From: JBKDZR01 sp047971485
GTDB lineage: Bacteria > Pseudomonadota > Alphaproteobacteria > Rhodobacterales > Rhodobacteraceae
DNA length: 9,205 nucleotides
Assembly: GCA_047971485.1 (NCBI GenBank)
Contig: JBKDZR010000037.1
Location: forward strand, 1 to 9,205
Direction: 5' to 3'
The translations under genes and the position numbers were made by a program. The notes beneath the pieces are model-generated. The model worked only from the letters and a program-made list of their open reading frames with translations. It was not told the origin of the DNA and ran no database searches. This document shows, one piece after another, positions 1-6,553 of this stretch. Positions within the stretch are counted from its first letter, which is position 1. Each line of letters opens with the position of its first letter.

Positions 1-672
1 GCCAAGAAATACACCAACCGTGGCCTGCAAGTCCTTGATCTTATTCAGGAAGGCAATATCGGCCTGATGAAGGCGGTGGACAAGTTCGAATACCGCCGGG
101 GCTATAAGTTCAGCACCTATGCGACCTGGTGGATCCGTCAGGCGATCACCCGGTCCATTGCGGATCAGGCCCGCACCACCCGCATCCCCGTGCACATGAT
201 CGAAACGATCAACAAGTTGGTGCGCACCGGCCGCCAGATGCTGCATGAAATCGGCCGCGAACCGACACCCGAGGAACTGGCCGAAAAGCTGCAGATGCCG
301 CTGGAAAAGGTTCGCAAGGTGATGAAGATCGCCAAGGAACCGATCAGTCTGGAAACCCCCATCGGCGATGAAGAAGACAGCCAGCTGGGTGATTTCATCG
401 AGGACAAGAACGCGATCCTGCCGCTGGACAGTGCCATTCAGGACAACCTGAAGGAAACCACAACGCGGGTTCTGGCATCGCTGACGCCGCGTGAGGAGCG
501 GGTGCTGCGGATGCGCTTTGGCATCGGGATGAACACGGATCACACGCTGGAAGAGGTCGGTCAGCAGTTCAGTGTGACCCGCGAACGGATCCGCCAGATT
601 GAGGCCAAGGCCCTGCGCAAGCTCAAGCATCCCAGCCGCTCGCGCAAGTTGCGCAGTTTCCTTGATCAGTAA
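1..672 (+). CDS. rpoD: RNA polymerase primary sigma factor RpoD (sigma-70), 3' part
   Basis: The reading frame is open from base 1, and the 5' end of the gene lies outside the window; 223 residues are visible. It starts inside region 2 (AKKYTNRGLQ, then DLIQEGNIGLMKAVDKFEYR). It continues through regions 2.3-2.4 for -10 recognition and melting (YKFSTYATWWIRQAITRSIA), region 3 (PVHMIETINKL, GREPTPEELAE) and the region 3.2 finger (PIGDEEDSQLGDFIED). It ends with the region 4.2 helix-turn-helix for the -35 element (TLEEVGQQFSVTRERIRQIE) and the tail RSFLDQ. Near-identity to E. coli RpoD in these blocks, including PIGD and FIED, indicates the housekeeping factor rather than RpoH or an ECF sigma. 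The ATG at 67 is internal. No clear terminator follows the stop; a short tandem repeat does. Confidence 0.96.
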   Translation, partial: AKKYTNRGLQVLDLIQEGNIGLMKAVDKFEYRRGYKFSTYATWWIRQAITRSIADQARTTRIPVHMIETINKLVRTGRQMLHEIGREPTPEELAEKLQMPLEKVRKVMKIAKEPISLETPIGDEEDSQLGDFIEDKNAILPLDSAIQDNLKETTTRVLASLTPREERVLRMRFGIGMNTDHTLEEVGQQFSVTRERIRQIEAKALRKLKHPSRSRKLRSFLDQ

Positions 673-678
673 AATCCG

Positions 679-702
679 GGGTCAGTCACCGGGTCAGTCA
701 CG
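679..702. repeat. Two-copy 12-bp tandem repeat after rpoD
   Basis: GGGTCAGTCACC is followed directly by GGGTCAGTCACG, so the unit is repeated with 11 of 12 identical bases. It starts 6 bases after the rpoD stop codon and lies upstream of the next gene. It could be a small slippage duplication or a paired protein-binding site. No function can be assigned from sequence. Confidence 0.5.
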
Positions 703-720
703 GGGGCCGGTGGCCGGCGC

Positions 721-1122
721 ATGCGGATGTTCACGGTTTTCCTGATCGGAGCGGCGGCGATTGCCGCACTTGCCTGGGTCTTGGGCGGGCAAGGGCGGCA
801 ACAGGCGGATTTCATCGCCCACAATGGCTATCGCGTTACACCGGGTCCGGGGGACGGGCAGTTCACCGTTCTGGCCCGCTCGGGCGGGGCGGGGCCGGAT
901 TTCTTTTGTGCCGCAGGGGATTATGCCTGGCGCCGGCTGGATCAACCCCAAAATCGGCGGATCGCTGTGGTTGATCCGATTGCCGAGGATGCGGGCGGGC
1001 GCCGCCGCGCCGTTTTCGCCCTGGAGGACGGGGATGGGCTGGGCAGTGTTCAGGTTACCGCCGGGCGTGCTGGGGAAAGTTTGACCATCGCCCATGCTGT
1101 GGCCCTTTGCGCTGCAGAGTGA
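721..1122 (+). CDS. Small membrane-anchored or exported protein, paralogue of the next gene
   Basis: I do not recognise a named family. The 133-residue product opens with a hydrophobic segment at about residues 4-22. No clear signal peptidase site follows, so it may be a membrane anchor or a poorly defined signal peptide. The rest aligns with the product at 1227-1664. Shared blocks are FIAHNGYRV (31-39), FTVLARSGGAGPDFFCAAGD (48-67), the arginine run near 94-96, and a C-terminal AGESLTIAHAVALC. Both proteins keep two cysteines (here C63 and C130), which could form a disulphide in the periplasm; that is inference. The start could be the ATG at 721 or the one at 727; neither has a strong ribosome binding site. 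The paralogy is the main evidence that this is a real gene. Confidence 0.75.
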   Translation: MRMFTVFLIGAAAIAALAWVLGGQGRQQADFIAHNGYRVTPGPGDGQFTVLARSGGAGPDFFCAAGDYAWRRLDQPQNRRIAVVDPIAEDAGGRRRAVFALEDGDGLGSVQVTAGRAGESLTIAHAVALCAAE

Positions 1123-1226
1123 CCCGGGCTGAACGCGAAGGGTTGATTGGCCCTGCGCGCATTTGGGTGATAGGTTTGCCCATGTGATCCGCCCGCTACA
1201 GGGCTGGCAGATACAGGGAATGTGCC

Positions 1227-1664
1227 ATGTCTCGCTTTGCATCTTCTTTTTTCGGGGCACTTGCCTTGTCGGCGGCTGTCCTGGGTGCGCAGGCGGCCAA
1301 TGCCGGTCCGGCTGGCGGGTTTGTTGCCCGTAACGGCTATATCGTTCAGCCGATCGCGGGCAGTGATGCGTTTACCGTTCTGGGCAAGGCCGGCGGGGCA
1401 GGGCCGGATTATTTCTGTGCTGCGGCGGATTACGCCTATCGCCGGCTGGGTGTGTCGGATGTCGATCGGGTCGTGCTGATCAATCCGGTTGCCCCGGATC
1501 CAGCCTTTAACGGGCGGCGCAGCGGGGCCTTTCGGGCCGTATCGCGTGATCAGGTGCCGCCGCGGACCGGGTTGACCGTGAGCATGCGCCAGGCCGGGGA
1601 AAACCTGCAAATCGCCCATGGACGCAACCTGTGCGACCAGCGGAAAATATTCCTGGACGACTGA
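1227..1664 (+). CDS. Small secreted protein with two conserved cysteines, function unknown
   Basis: The 145-residue product has a typical Sec signal peptide: basic start MSR, a hydrophobic core to about residue 20, and a likely cleavage after AQAANA (residue 26). The mature part is related to the upstream protein. Shared blocks are GFVARNGYIVQPI, FTVLGKAGGAGPDYFCAAAD (49-68), YAYRRLG, RRSGAFRA and AGENLQIAHGRNLC. The cysteines are C64 and C136, in the same places as in the paralogue, so a structural disulphide in the periplasm is plausible. A purine-rich AGGGA lies about 7 bases before the ATG. The next gene, yjbQ, begins 3 bases after the stop, so the two are probably cotranscribed. I do not know a function. 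The compact single domain with a conserved GAGPDYFCAA core could be a lysozyme-inhibitor-like or surface protein, but nothing proves it. Confidence 0.87.
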   Translation: MSRFASSFFGALALSAAVLGAQAANAGPAGGFVARNGYIVQPIAGSDAFTVLGKAGGAGPDYFCAAADYAYRRLGVSDVDRVVLINPVAPDPAFNGRRSGAFRAVSRDQVPPRTGLTVSMRQAGENLQIAHGRNLCDQRKIFLDD

Positions 1665-1667
1665 CGC

Positions 1668-2096
1668 ATGGGCACAGTGCTGACCGAACTGACCCTCCCG
1701 ACAACTGGTCCGGGATGTTACGAGATCACCGGGCAGGTCGCCGGCTGGCTGACCCGGACGCGCCCGAAAGCGGATGGAGTGTTGACGATCTTCGTGCGGC
1801 ACAGTTCCGCTTCGCTTCTGATTCAGGAAAATGCCGATTCGGATGTGCAGGTAGACCTGCTGGGGTATCTTGATCGGTTGGTGCCCCAGGCCAGTGATCC
1901 TTCGATGGGCTGGTTGCGCCATGTGACCGAGGGGCCGGACGACATGCCGGCCCATATCAAGGCAGCGCTGTTGCCCGTGTCCCTCTCGGTACCGGTTCAG
2001 GGCGGTCGCATGACGCTGGGGCGTTGGCAGGGCATCTATCTCGTCGAACACCGGTTGGCCCCACACACCCGTCAGGTGGTGCTGGCGTTCAGTTGA
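1668..2096 (+). CDS. yjbQ: YjbQ/UPF0047 family protein (secondary thiamine-phosphate synthase type)
   Basis: The 142-residue product matches the full length of the UPF0047 (TIGR00149) family. Visible family motifs are VRHSSASLLIQENAD (43-57), the RH...EGPDDMPAHIKAALL block (84-102) with H85 and H96 likely metal ligands, and GRWQGIYLVEHR (118-129). Members form small compact trimers and bind a metal through conserved histidines. E. coli YjbQ has weak thiamine-phosphate synthase activity in suppressor tests, but the natural role of the family is unsettled. The ATG follows the upstream stop by 3 bases. No strong ribosome binding site is seen, so translational coupling to the preceding gene is likely. 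The 3' end overlaps the convergent SDR gene by 8 bp. Confidence 0.94.
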   Translation: MGTVLTELTLPTTGPGCYEITGQVAGWLTRTRPKADGVLTIFVRHSSASLLIQENADSDVQVDLLGYLDRLVPQASDPSMGWLRHVTEGPDDMPAHIKAALLPVSLSVPVQGGRMTLGRWQGIYLVEHRLAPHTRQVVLAFS

Positions 2097-2769
2097 CCGG
2101 GGTCACATAGATTTCGCGGACGCAGGCCCGGGGGTCCTGATCCAGGGCGGCCATGACGGCGCGGGCAATGTCCTCTGGCTGCAGCTTGTCGGGTTTGGGG
2201 GTGTTGAAAAATGGCGTGTCGACCATGCCGGGCGAGATCAGGGTGCAGCGCCCACCCCATTCGGCCATTTCATCCGCCAGATTGCCTGCGAACCCGTGGA
2301 TGAACCACTTCGTCGCCCCGTAGATTGAGCCCTTCAGATGCATGCGCCCGGCCATCGACCCGGTGACCAGGAAATGGCCTCGGGTCTGGCGCAGGTGGGG
2401 CAGGGCGGCCTTGGCGGTGTAAAGGACAGCCATGATGTTCAGGTCGACCATGCCGCGCCAGTCCGCGATATCGCCGCCCTCGGTGCCGTGATGGCGCGAT
2501 CCGCGCCCGGCATTGGCGAAGACCGCGTCGATTTGGCCAAAGGCTGTGGTTGTCGCGTGCAGGGCGCGTTCGACCTGGGCGGGATCGGTAACGTCACCGG
2601 GCAGCGGGCAGGCCACCTGCGGGCTGCCCAGCGTTTCGGCCTGTTCGGCCAGCGCGTCGCCGCTGCGCGCCATCAGCCCCAGTTTCCAGCCCGCCTTGGC
2701 CGCCGCGCGGGCTGTTGCCGCACCGATTCCGCTTGATGCGCCGGTGATGAAAAGAACCTTTCCGGTCAT
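2089..2769 (-). CDS. Short-chain dehydrogenase/reductase (classical SDR)
   Basis: The 226-residue product is a single Rossmann domain with the complete classical SDR signature. It has the nucleotide loop TGASSGIG (9-16), an arginine after strand 2 (R35, which favours NADP(H)), an acidic D59 at the adenine pocket, NAG (86-88), structural N111, catalytic S138, Y150 and K154 in YGATK, and SPGMVDT (179-185). It is slightly shorter than the usual 240-260 residues but lacks no catalytic element. The substrate cannot be told from sequence; the closest general type is the YdfG/serine-dehydrogenase-like SDRs. A GGAGG ribosome binding site lies 6 bases before the ATG (bases 2776-2780 on the + strand). 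The gene diverges from nrdR and converges on yjbQ, with overlapping stop regions. Confidence 0.94.
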   Translation of the reverse strand: MTGKVLFITGASSGIGAATARAAAKAGWKLGLMARSGDALAEQAETLGSPQVACPLPGDVTDPAQVERALHATTTAFGQIDAVFANAGRGSRHHGTEGGDIADWRGMVDLNIMAVLYTAKAALPHLRQTRGHFLVTGSMAGRMHLKGSIYGATKWFIHGFAGNLADEMAEWGGRCTLISPGMVDTPFFNTPKPDKLQPEDIARAVMAALDQDPRACVREIYVTPVN

Positions 2770-2951
2770 GGTCTGCCTCCGTTGCTGCGCTTGGTTTGAG
2801 CCTTCAGACTGCGCGATGGTGGATCTCGTCGCAACACAGGATTGAATCTGTATCTAGTGGTTAAAATTCCCCCCTACCCAAGCGCTGGCGGTCTTTCTAT
2901 AGTCGCGGAAAGTCAGCACCGATCCGTCGGCATGGGAAGAAAGGCCACTGC

Positions 2952-3419
2952 ATGCGCTGTCCGTTTTGCGGAAATGTTGATACTCAGGTTAAGGATTCCC
3001 GGCCCGCTGAGGACCACGTGGCGATCCGGCGGCGGCGGTTTTGCCCTGAATGCGGGGGACGATTTACCACCTATGAACGGGTGCAATTGCGTGATCTGGT
3101 GGTCATCAAGACCAATGGCCGGCGCGAGGATTTCGACCGGGACAAGATGGAACGGTCCATCCGTATCGCCTGCCAGAAACGGCCGATTGAACCGGATCGG
3201 ATGGAAAAGATGATTTCCGGGATTGTGCGGCGTCTGGAATCCCTGGGCGAGCAGGACATCCCCTCCAACACGATCGGGGAGATCGTAATGGAAACGCTGG
3301 CCCGGATCGATACGGTGGCCTATGTGCGGTTTGCCAGTGTTTACAAGAACTTCCAGGCTGCGGATGATTTCGATAAATTCGTATCCGAATTGCGCCCCGG
3401 CGTGCCGCAAGACACGTGA
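2952..3419 (+). CDS. nrdR: Transcriptional repressor NrdR of ribonucleotide reductase genes
   Basis: The 155-residue product has the usual NrdR length and both domains. An N-terminal zinc ribbon carries two CxxC pairs (C3/C6 in CPFC, C31/C34 in CPEC), with the basic stretch IRRRRF between them. An ATP-cone follows at about residues 49-139 (VVIKTNGRREDFDRDKMERS, and VAYVRFASVYKNF near the end). NrdR senses dATP/ATP through the cone and represses nrd operons by binding NrdR boxes; I saw no convincing box in this window. The purine-rich GGGAAGAAAGG (2934-2944) is the ribosome binding site. The stop overlaps the GTG start of ribD (GTGA, 3416-3419), so the two genes are coupled. This nrdR-ribD pairing is common in proteobacteria. 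Confidence 0.97.
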   Translation: MRCPFCGNVDTQVKDSRPAEDHVAIRRRRFCPECGGRFTTYERVQLRDLVVIKTNGRREDFDRDKMERSIRIACQKRPIEPDRMEKMISGIVRRLESLGEQDIPSNTIGEIVMETLARIDTVAYVRFASVYKNFQAADDFDKFVSELRPGVPQDT

Positions 3420-4522
3420 CCCATCCGGATGATGTCCGCCACATGGCGCATGCGCTGGCGTTGGGGCGGCGCGGGTTGGGGGTCTGTTGGCCCAATCCGG
3501 CGGTCGGCTGCGTTATTGTGGCCGATGGCCGGGTTGTCGGGCGCGGTTGGACCCGTCCGGGGGGGCGGCCCCATGCCGAACCGGTGGCGCTGGATCAGGC
3601 AGGGGCAGCGGCGCGGGGAGCGACCGCCTATGTAACGCTGGAACCCTGCGCCCATCATGGCCGGACGCCGCCCTGTGCGGATCGGCTGATTGCGGCGGGG
3701 ATCGGACGGGTGGTGGTGGCCCTGCGCGACCCGGATCCACGGACCGATGGCGGCGGTCTTGCACGGTTGCGGGCCGCCGGGATTGAGGTGACCGAGGCGG
3801 TTCTGGCGGATCAGGCCGCCGCAGATCATGCCGGGTTCCTGCTGCGGGTGCGGCAGGGGCGTCCGATGCTGACTCTGAAACTGGCAGCCAGTTTCGATGG
3901 CCGCATCGCCACGGCCACGGGGGAAAGCCGCTGGATCACTGGTCCTGCGGCGCGCCGGATGGTGCATGGGGAACGCGCCTGCCATGATGCGGTGATGGTG
4001 GGGGGCGGAACGGCGCGGGCCGATGATCCGCTGTTGACGGTGCGCGATCTTGGTGTCGCGCATCAGCCGGTTCGGGTGATCGCCGCGCGCCTTCTGGACC
4101 TGCCCGAAGAGGGGCGCCTGGCGGCCAGCGCGGCGGAGATTCCGTTGATTCTGTTGCATGGTCCGGATGCCGATCCGGCGCGGCGTGCGGCCTGGGCGGC
4201 GCGCGGGGCCGAGTGTCTGGAGGTGGGTCTCGGTCCTGACGGCCATCTTGATCCGGTGGCAATGCTGCAGGTTTTGGGTGCGCGGGGGCTGACCCGGGTG
4301 TTCTGCGAAGGCGGCGGGGATCTGGCGGCGGCGCTGCTGTCGGCAGGGCTGGTGGATGCGCTGATCGGCTTTAGCGCGGGTGTGGCTCTGGGTGCCGAGG
4401 GACGGCCTGCCCTTGGCGCGCTTGGCCTGTCACGCCTGGCCGAGGCACCGCGCTTTGATCTGGAGGGGACCCGCCAGATCGGGGCCGATGTGGTGCATCG
4501 CTGGCGGCGCGCCGTCCCCTGA
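3416..4522 (+). CDS. ribD: Bifunctional riboflavin deaminase/reductase RibD
   Basis: The 368-residue protein carries out the second and third steps after GTP ring opening: deamination of the pyrimidine and NADPH reduction of the ribosyl side chain. The N-terminal zinc deaminase domain shows HAE (53-55, with catalytic glutamate 55) and the zinc cysteines C78 and C87 in PCAHHGRTPPC. The C-terminal DHFR-like reductase domain starts near residue 150 with LTLKLAASFDGRIATATGES. It includes the NADPH-loop block MVGGGTARADDPLLTVR (194-210) and FCEGGGDLAAALL (296-308). The start is a GTG overlapping the nrdR stop. An ATG at residue 10 (MAHALALG) is possible, but the GTGA overlap and the alignable VRHMAHAL lead-in favour the GTG. 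The next riboflavin gene on this strand is 1.35 kb away, beyond an opposite-strand gene. Confidence 0.96.
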   Translation: MTHPDDVRHMAHALALGRRGLGVCWPNPAVGCVIVADGRVVGRGWTRPGGRPHAEPVALDQAGAAARGATAYVTLEPCAHHGRTPPCADRLIAAGIGRVVVALRDPDPRTDGGGLARLRAAGIEVTEAVLADQAAADHAGFLLRVRQGRPMLTLKLAASFDGRIATATGESRWITGPAARRMVHGERACHDAVMVGGGTARADDPLLTVRDLGVAHQPVRVIAARLLDLPEEGRLAASAAEIPLILLHGPDADPARRAAWAARGAECLEVGLGPDGHLDPVAMLQVLGARGLTRVFCEGGGDLAAALLSAGLVDALIGFSAGVALGAEGRPALGALGLSRLAEAPRFDLEGTRQIGADVVHRWRRAVP

Positions 4523-4542
4523 GACGGCAGGCCAGCGGCTGT

Positions 4543-5682
4543 TCAGTTGGGGTTCGATACGGTCTGAACCGAGGCGACGGTGGTGATTGATGTTCCCAGG
4601 ATGGCCGAGATCGCCTTGTTGAATTGCGAGATCGGCGCCTCGGTCACATAAAGCGTATCCTCGTCGCGAATGGTAAAGGTCCGGGCGGCGAACAGGCCCT
4701 TGCCTTCGGTCAGGTTGAACACATAGGCGATCTTTTGGGGGCCGGTCAGGTCCGGCTGGCCGGTGATCCGGCGGGCAATGTCCTGGTTTTCCTCGCGCAG
4801 CAGGAAGATGCCCGTGGGATCGGCGGTGGTGGTTGACAGCCCGCCGACCTGGGCCAAAGCCTCGATCGCAGACAGTTCCTGGCTTTCAAAGCGGATCCGG
4901 GCCTGCCGCCCGGTGGCGCCAAGGGCCACGTAATACCGTTCGTCGTTTTCCACCAACACCCGATCGCCTTCGCGCAGTGCGATGTCATTGGCCGGTGTGG
5001 CATAGAGCGAATCGAACCAGATCGTGCCGCTGGTGGTGCCCCGCAGGACCGTGACCTTGGCGATCTCGGGTTCGATGGTCAGGCCGCCGGCCCGGGCCAG
5101 CATTGCCGAGAGCGTCCGGGTCGAGCGTTCGATCGGATAGACGCCCTGGGCGCCGACCATCCCGGAAACCGAGACGGTGGCCCCATCGCCGGCGATGCGG
5201 GTCACCATGACCTGGGGGTCGGGGGTTTGCGTGCCCAGGGTTTCGCTGATTTCGTTGCGTAGCTGATCGGGGGTTTTGCCCGCCGCGCGGATCCGTCCGA
5301 CATAGGGCACGAAGATATCGCCGGTGCTGTCGACCTGGATCCGTTCCAGCGGGGCCGGGCTGCCCCCGATGCCCAACAAGCCCTCGGGCACGTTTTCCCA
5401 GACCATCATGCCCAACGTGTCGCCGGCCCGGATCGTATCGGCATTCAGGACGGGTGCATTGCGAAAGCCGGGTGAAAAGGCAAGGGTCGGGGTATATTCG
5501 GCGGCGCGCGCGATGCTGTCATTGACCGTGACGACATAGGTATCGCCGGCGCGCTGGACGGAACTGTCAAAGATTTCGCCCTTGCTGGGGCCGGTTCGGG
5601 GGATCATGCCCTGACAGGCGGACAGGCCCAGACTGAGCGCGCCGGCCAGGGCAAGCTTCAGGCCACCGGTAAGAAGCTGCAC
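4543..5682 (-). CDS. Polysaccharide export outer-membrane lipoprotein (Wza/KpsD/GumB type)
   Basis: The 379-residue product begins with a lipoprotein signal: a hydrophobic core, then the lipobox LSAC with acylated C23. A poly-export (PES) domain follows at about residues 82-163 (IRAGDTLGMMVWENVPEG, then VDSTGDIFVPYVGRI, where the domain strands are typical). Two SLBB-like modules come next at about 168-216 (VSVSGMVGAQGVYPIE, LSAMLARAGGL) and 250-297 (YYVALGATGRQARIRF, SAIEALAQVGGLS). Such proteins form the octameric outer-membrane channel for capsule or exopolysaccharide. No partner (Wzc-like kinase, glycosyltransferase, flippase) is in the window, so the exported polymer is unknown. The start is a GTG, with GGGGGAC about 6 bases before it; there is no in-frame ATG nearby. 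The gene lies inverted between ribD and ribE. Confidence 0.93.
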   Translation of the reverse strand: MQLLTGGLKLALAGALSLGLSACQGMIPRTGPSKGEIFDSSVQRAGDTYVVTVNDSIARAAEYTPTLAFSPGFRNAPVLNADTIRAGDTLGMMVWENVPEGLLGIGGSPAPLERIQVDSTGDIFVPYVGRIRAAGKTPDQLRNEISETLGTQTPDPQVMVTRIAGDGATVSVSGMVGAQGVYPIERSTRTLSAMLARAGGLTIEPEIAKVTVLRGTTSGTIWFDSLYATPANDIALREGDRVLVENDERYYVALGATGRQARIRFESQELSAIEALAQVGGLSTTTADPTGIFLLREENQDIARRITGQPDLTGPQKIAYVFNLTEGKGLFAARTFTIRDEDTLYVTEAPISQFNKAISAILGTSITTVASVQTVSNPN

Positions 5683-5690
5683 GATATGTC

Positions 5691-5769
5691 CCCCGTTTCG
5701 GTTCCTGCCGTTTGGCCATGGCTATCCCCATTTTGTCCGATCCGCCAGCGGCGGGGGCGGGAAACGGGG
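5691..5769. repeat. 9-bp inverted repeat in the divergent export-gene/ribE gap
   Basis: CCCCGTTTC (5691-5699) and GAAACGGGG (5761-5769) are perfect inverted copies 61 bases apart, in the 187-bp gap between the two divergent genes. Both promoters must lie in this gap if the genes have their own. A second, small hairpin (TTGGG 5834-5838 with CCCAA 5843-5847) lies just before the ribE ribosome binding site. I see no conserved FMN riboswitch element and no good -35/-10 pair. An operator or an RNA stem are both possible. Confidence 0.35.
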
Positions 5770-5869
5770 AATGGGCGGGCAGGTGTGACGCCCCGGTCGC
5801 AGCCACCGCCCCGGCTTGCGCCGCAGCGCGGGCTTGGGTATCCCCAACGGACAAGGCGGGAGCGCAGCC

Positions 5870-6466
5870 ATGTTCACCGGACTTATCACCGATCTTGGAA
5901 CCGTTCTGGGGGTGACCCGGCAGGGGGGATTTCGGGTGCGGATCGCCACCGGCTATGACACGGCGGGGATTGTGCAGGGGGCCTCGATCGCCTGTGACGG
6001 GGTGCGCCTGACGGTGATCGACCGGGGCGGGGAGGGTCCCGGATCCGGCTGGTTCGAGGTTCAGGCCTCGACCGAGACGCTGGCCCGGACCACGCTGGGT
6101 GACTGGCAGGTCGGGACCCGGGTCAATCTGGAGCGGGCGCTGAGATTGGGCGATGAACTGGGGGGACACATCGTTTCGGGCCATGTCGATGGCGTGGCTG
6201 AAATCGTTGCCCAGGATCCTGACAGCAACAGCCTGACCCTTCGGGCCCCCGAGGCACTGGCCCGTTTTCTGGCGCCGAAAGGATGTGTGGCACTGAACGG
6301 CACCTCGCTGACGGTTCATCGGGTCGAGGGATCGCATTTCAGTGTGACACTCATCCCCCGCACCCGGGATGTGACGGGCTGGGGTACGGCCCGGATCGGG
6401 GATCGGGTAAATCTGGAAATCGACATGCTGGCCCGCTATGTTGCCCGGCTGCGGGAATGGGACTGA
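5870..6466 (+). CDS. ribE: Riboflavin synthase alpha subunit
   Basis: The 198-residue protein catalyses the last riboflavin step, dismutation of two 6,7-dimethyl-8-ribityllumazine molecules. It has the two tandem lumazine-binding barrels. The first barrel shows MFTGLITDLGTV (1-12) and GASIACDGVRLTV (37-49). The second, after NLERALRLGDELGGHIVSGH, shows GHIVSGHVDG (99-108), LNGTSLTV (142-149) and the C-terminal helix NLEIDMLARYVARL (181-194). The length matches the family. I chose the ATG at 5870 because family members begin MFTG, and because GGGAG lies about 7 bases upstream. A longer in-frame start at 5816 would add 18 residues without family support. Some databases call this gene ribC. It begins a four-gene run with ribBA, ribH and nusB. 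Confidence 0.96.
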   Translation: MFTGLITDLGTVLGVTRQGGFRVRIATGYDTAGIVQGASIACDGVRLTVIDRGGEGPGSGWFEVQASTETLARTTLGDWQVGTRVNLERALRLGDELGGHIVSGHVDGVAEIVAQDPDSNSLTLRAPEALARFLAPKGCVALNGTSLTVHRVEGSHFSVTLIPRTRDVTGWGTARIGDRVNLEIDMLARYVARLREWD

Positions 6467-6482
6467 TCTGTCCCCTTGCGCG

Positions 6483-6516
6483 CGGCCCCGTCCGGCCACT
6501 GGTCAATCCGGGGCCG
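6483..6516 (+). repeat. Stem-loop in the ribE-ribBA spacer
   Basis: CGGCCCCG (6483-6490) and CGGGGCCG (6509-6516) form a perfect 8-bp stem with an 18-base loop, between the ribE stop and the ribBA start. A short T-run (TTT) follows 4 bases later, which is too weak for a convincing intrinsic terminator. It could be an attenuator or an mRNA-stability or processing element that sets ribE and ribBA levels apart; that is inference. Confidence 0.4.
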
Positions 6517-6553
6517 GTGCTTTATGTGGCCGACGATGACTGACGGAGCCCCC

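Noticed and set aside
1050..2066. 338-codon open frame on the - strand across the small paralogues and yjbQ
   Set aside because: It is antisense to three supported genes, and its product resembles no family I know. It is a shadow of the GC-rich codon use on the other strand.
2842..2951. Promoter for nrdR: TTGAAT (2842-2847) with TAAAAT (2862-2867), or TATAGT (2898-2903)
   Set aside because: The first pair has only a 14-base spacer, and the second -10-like element has no matching -35. A promoter is likely in this gap, but I cannot place it.
3341..4246. 301-codon open frame on the - strand across nrdR and ribD
   Set aside because: nrdR and ribD are certain from zinc and active-site motifs; this frame is their antisense shadow.
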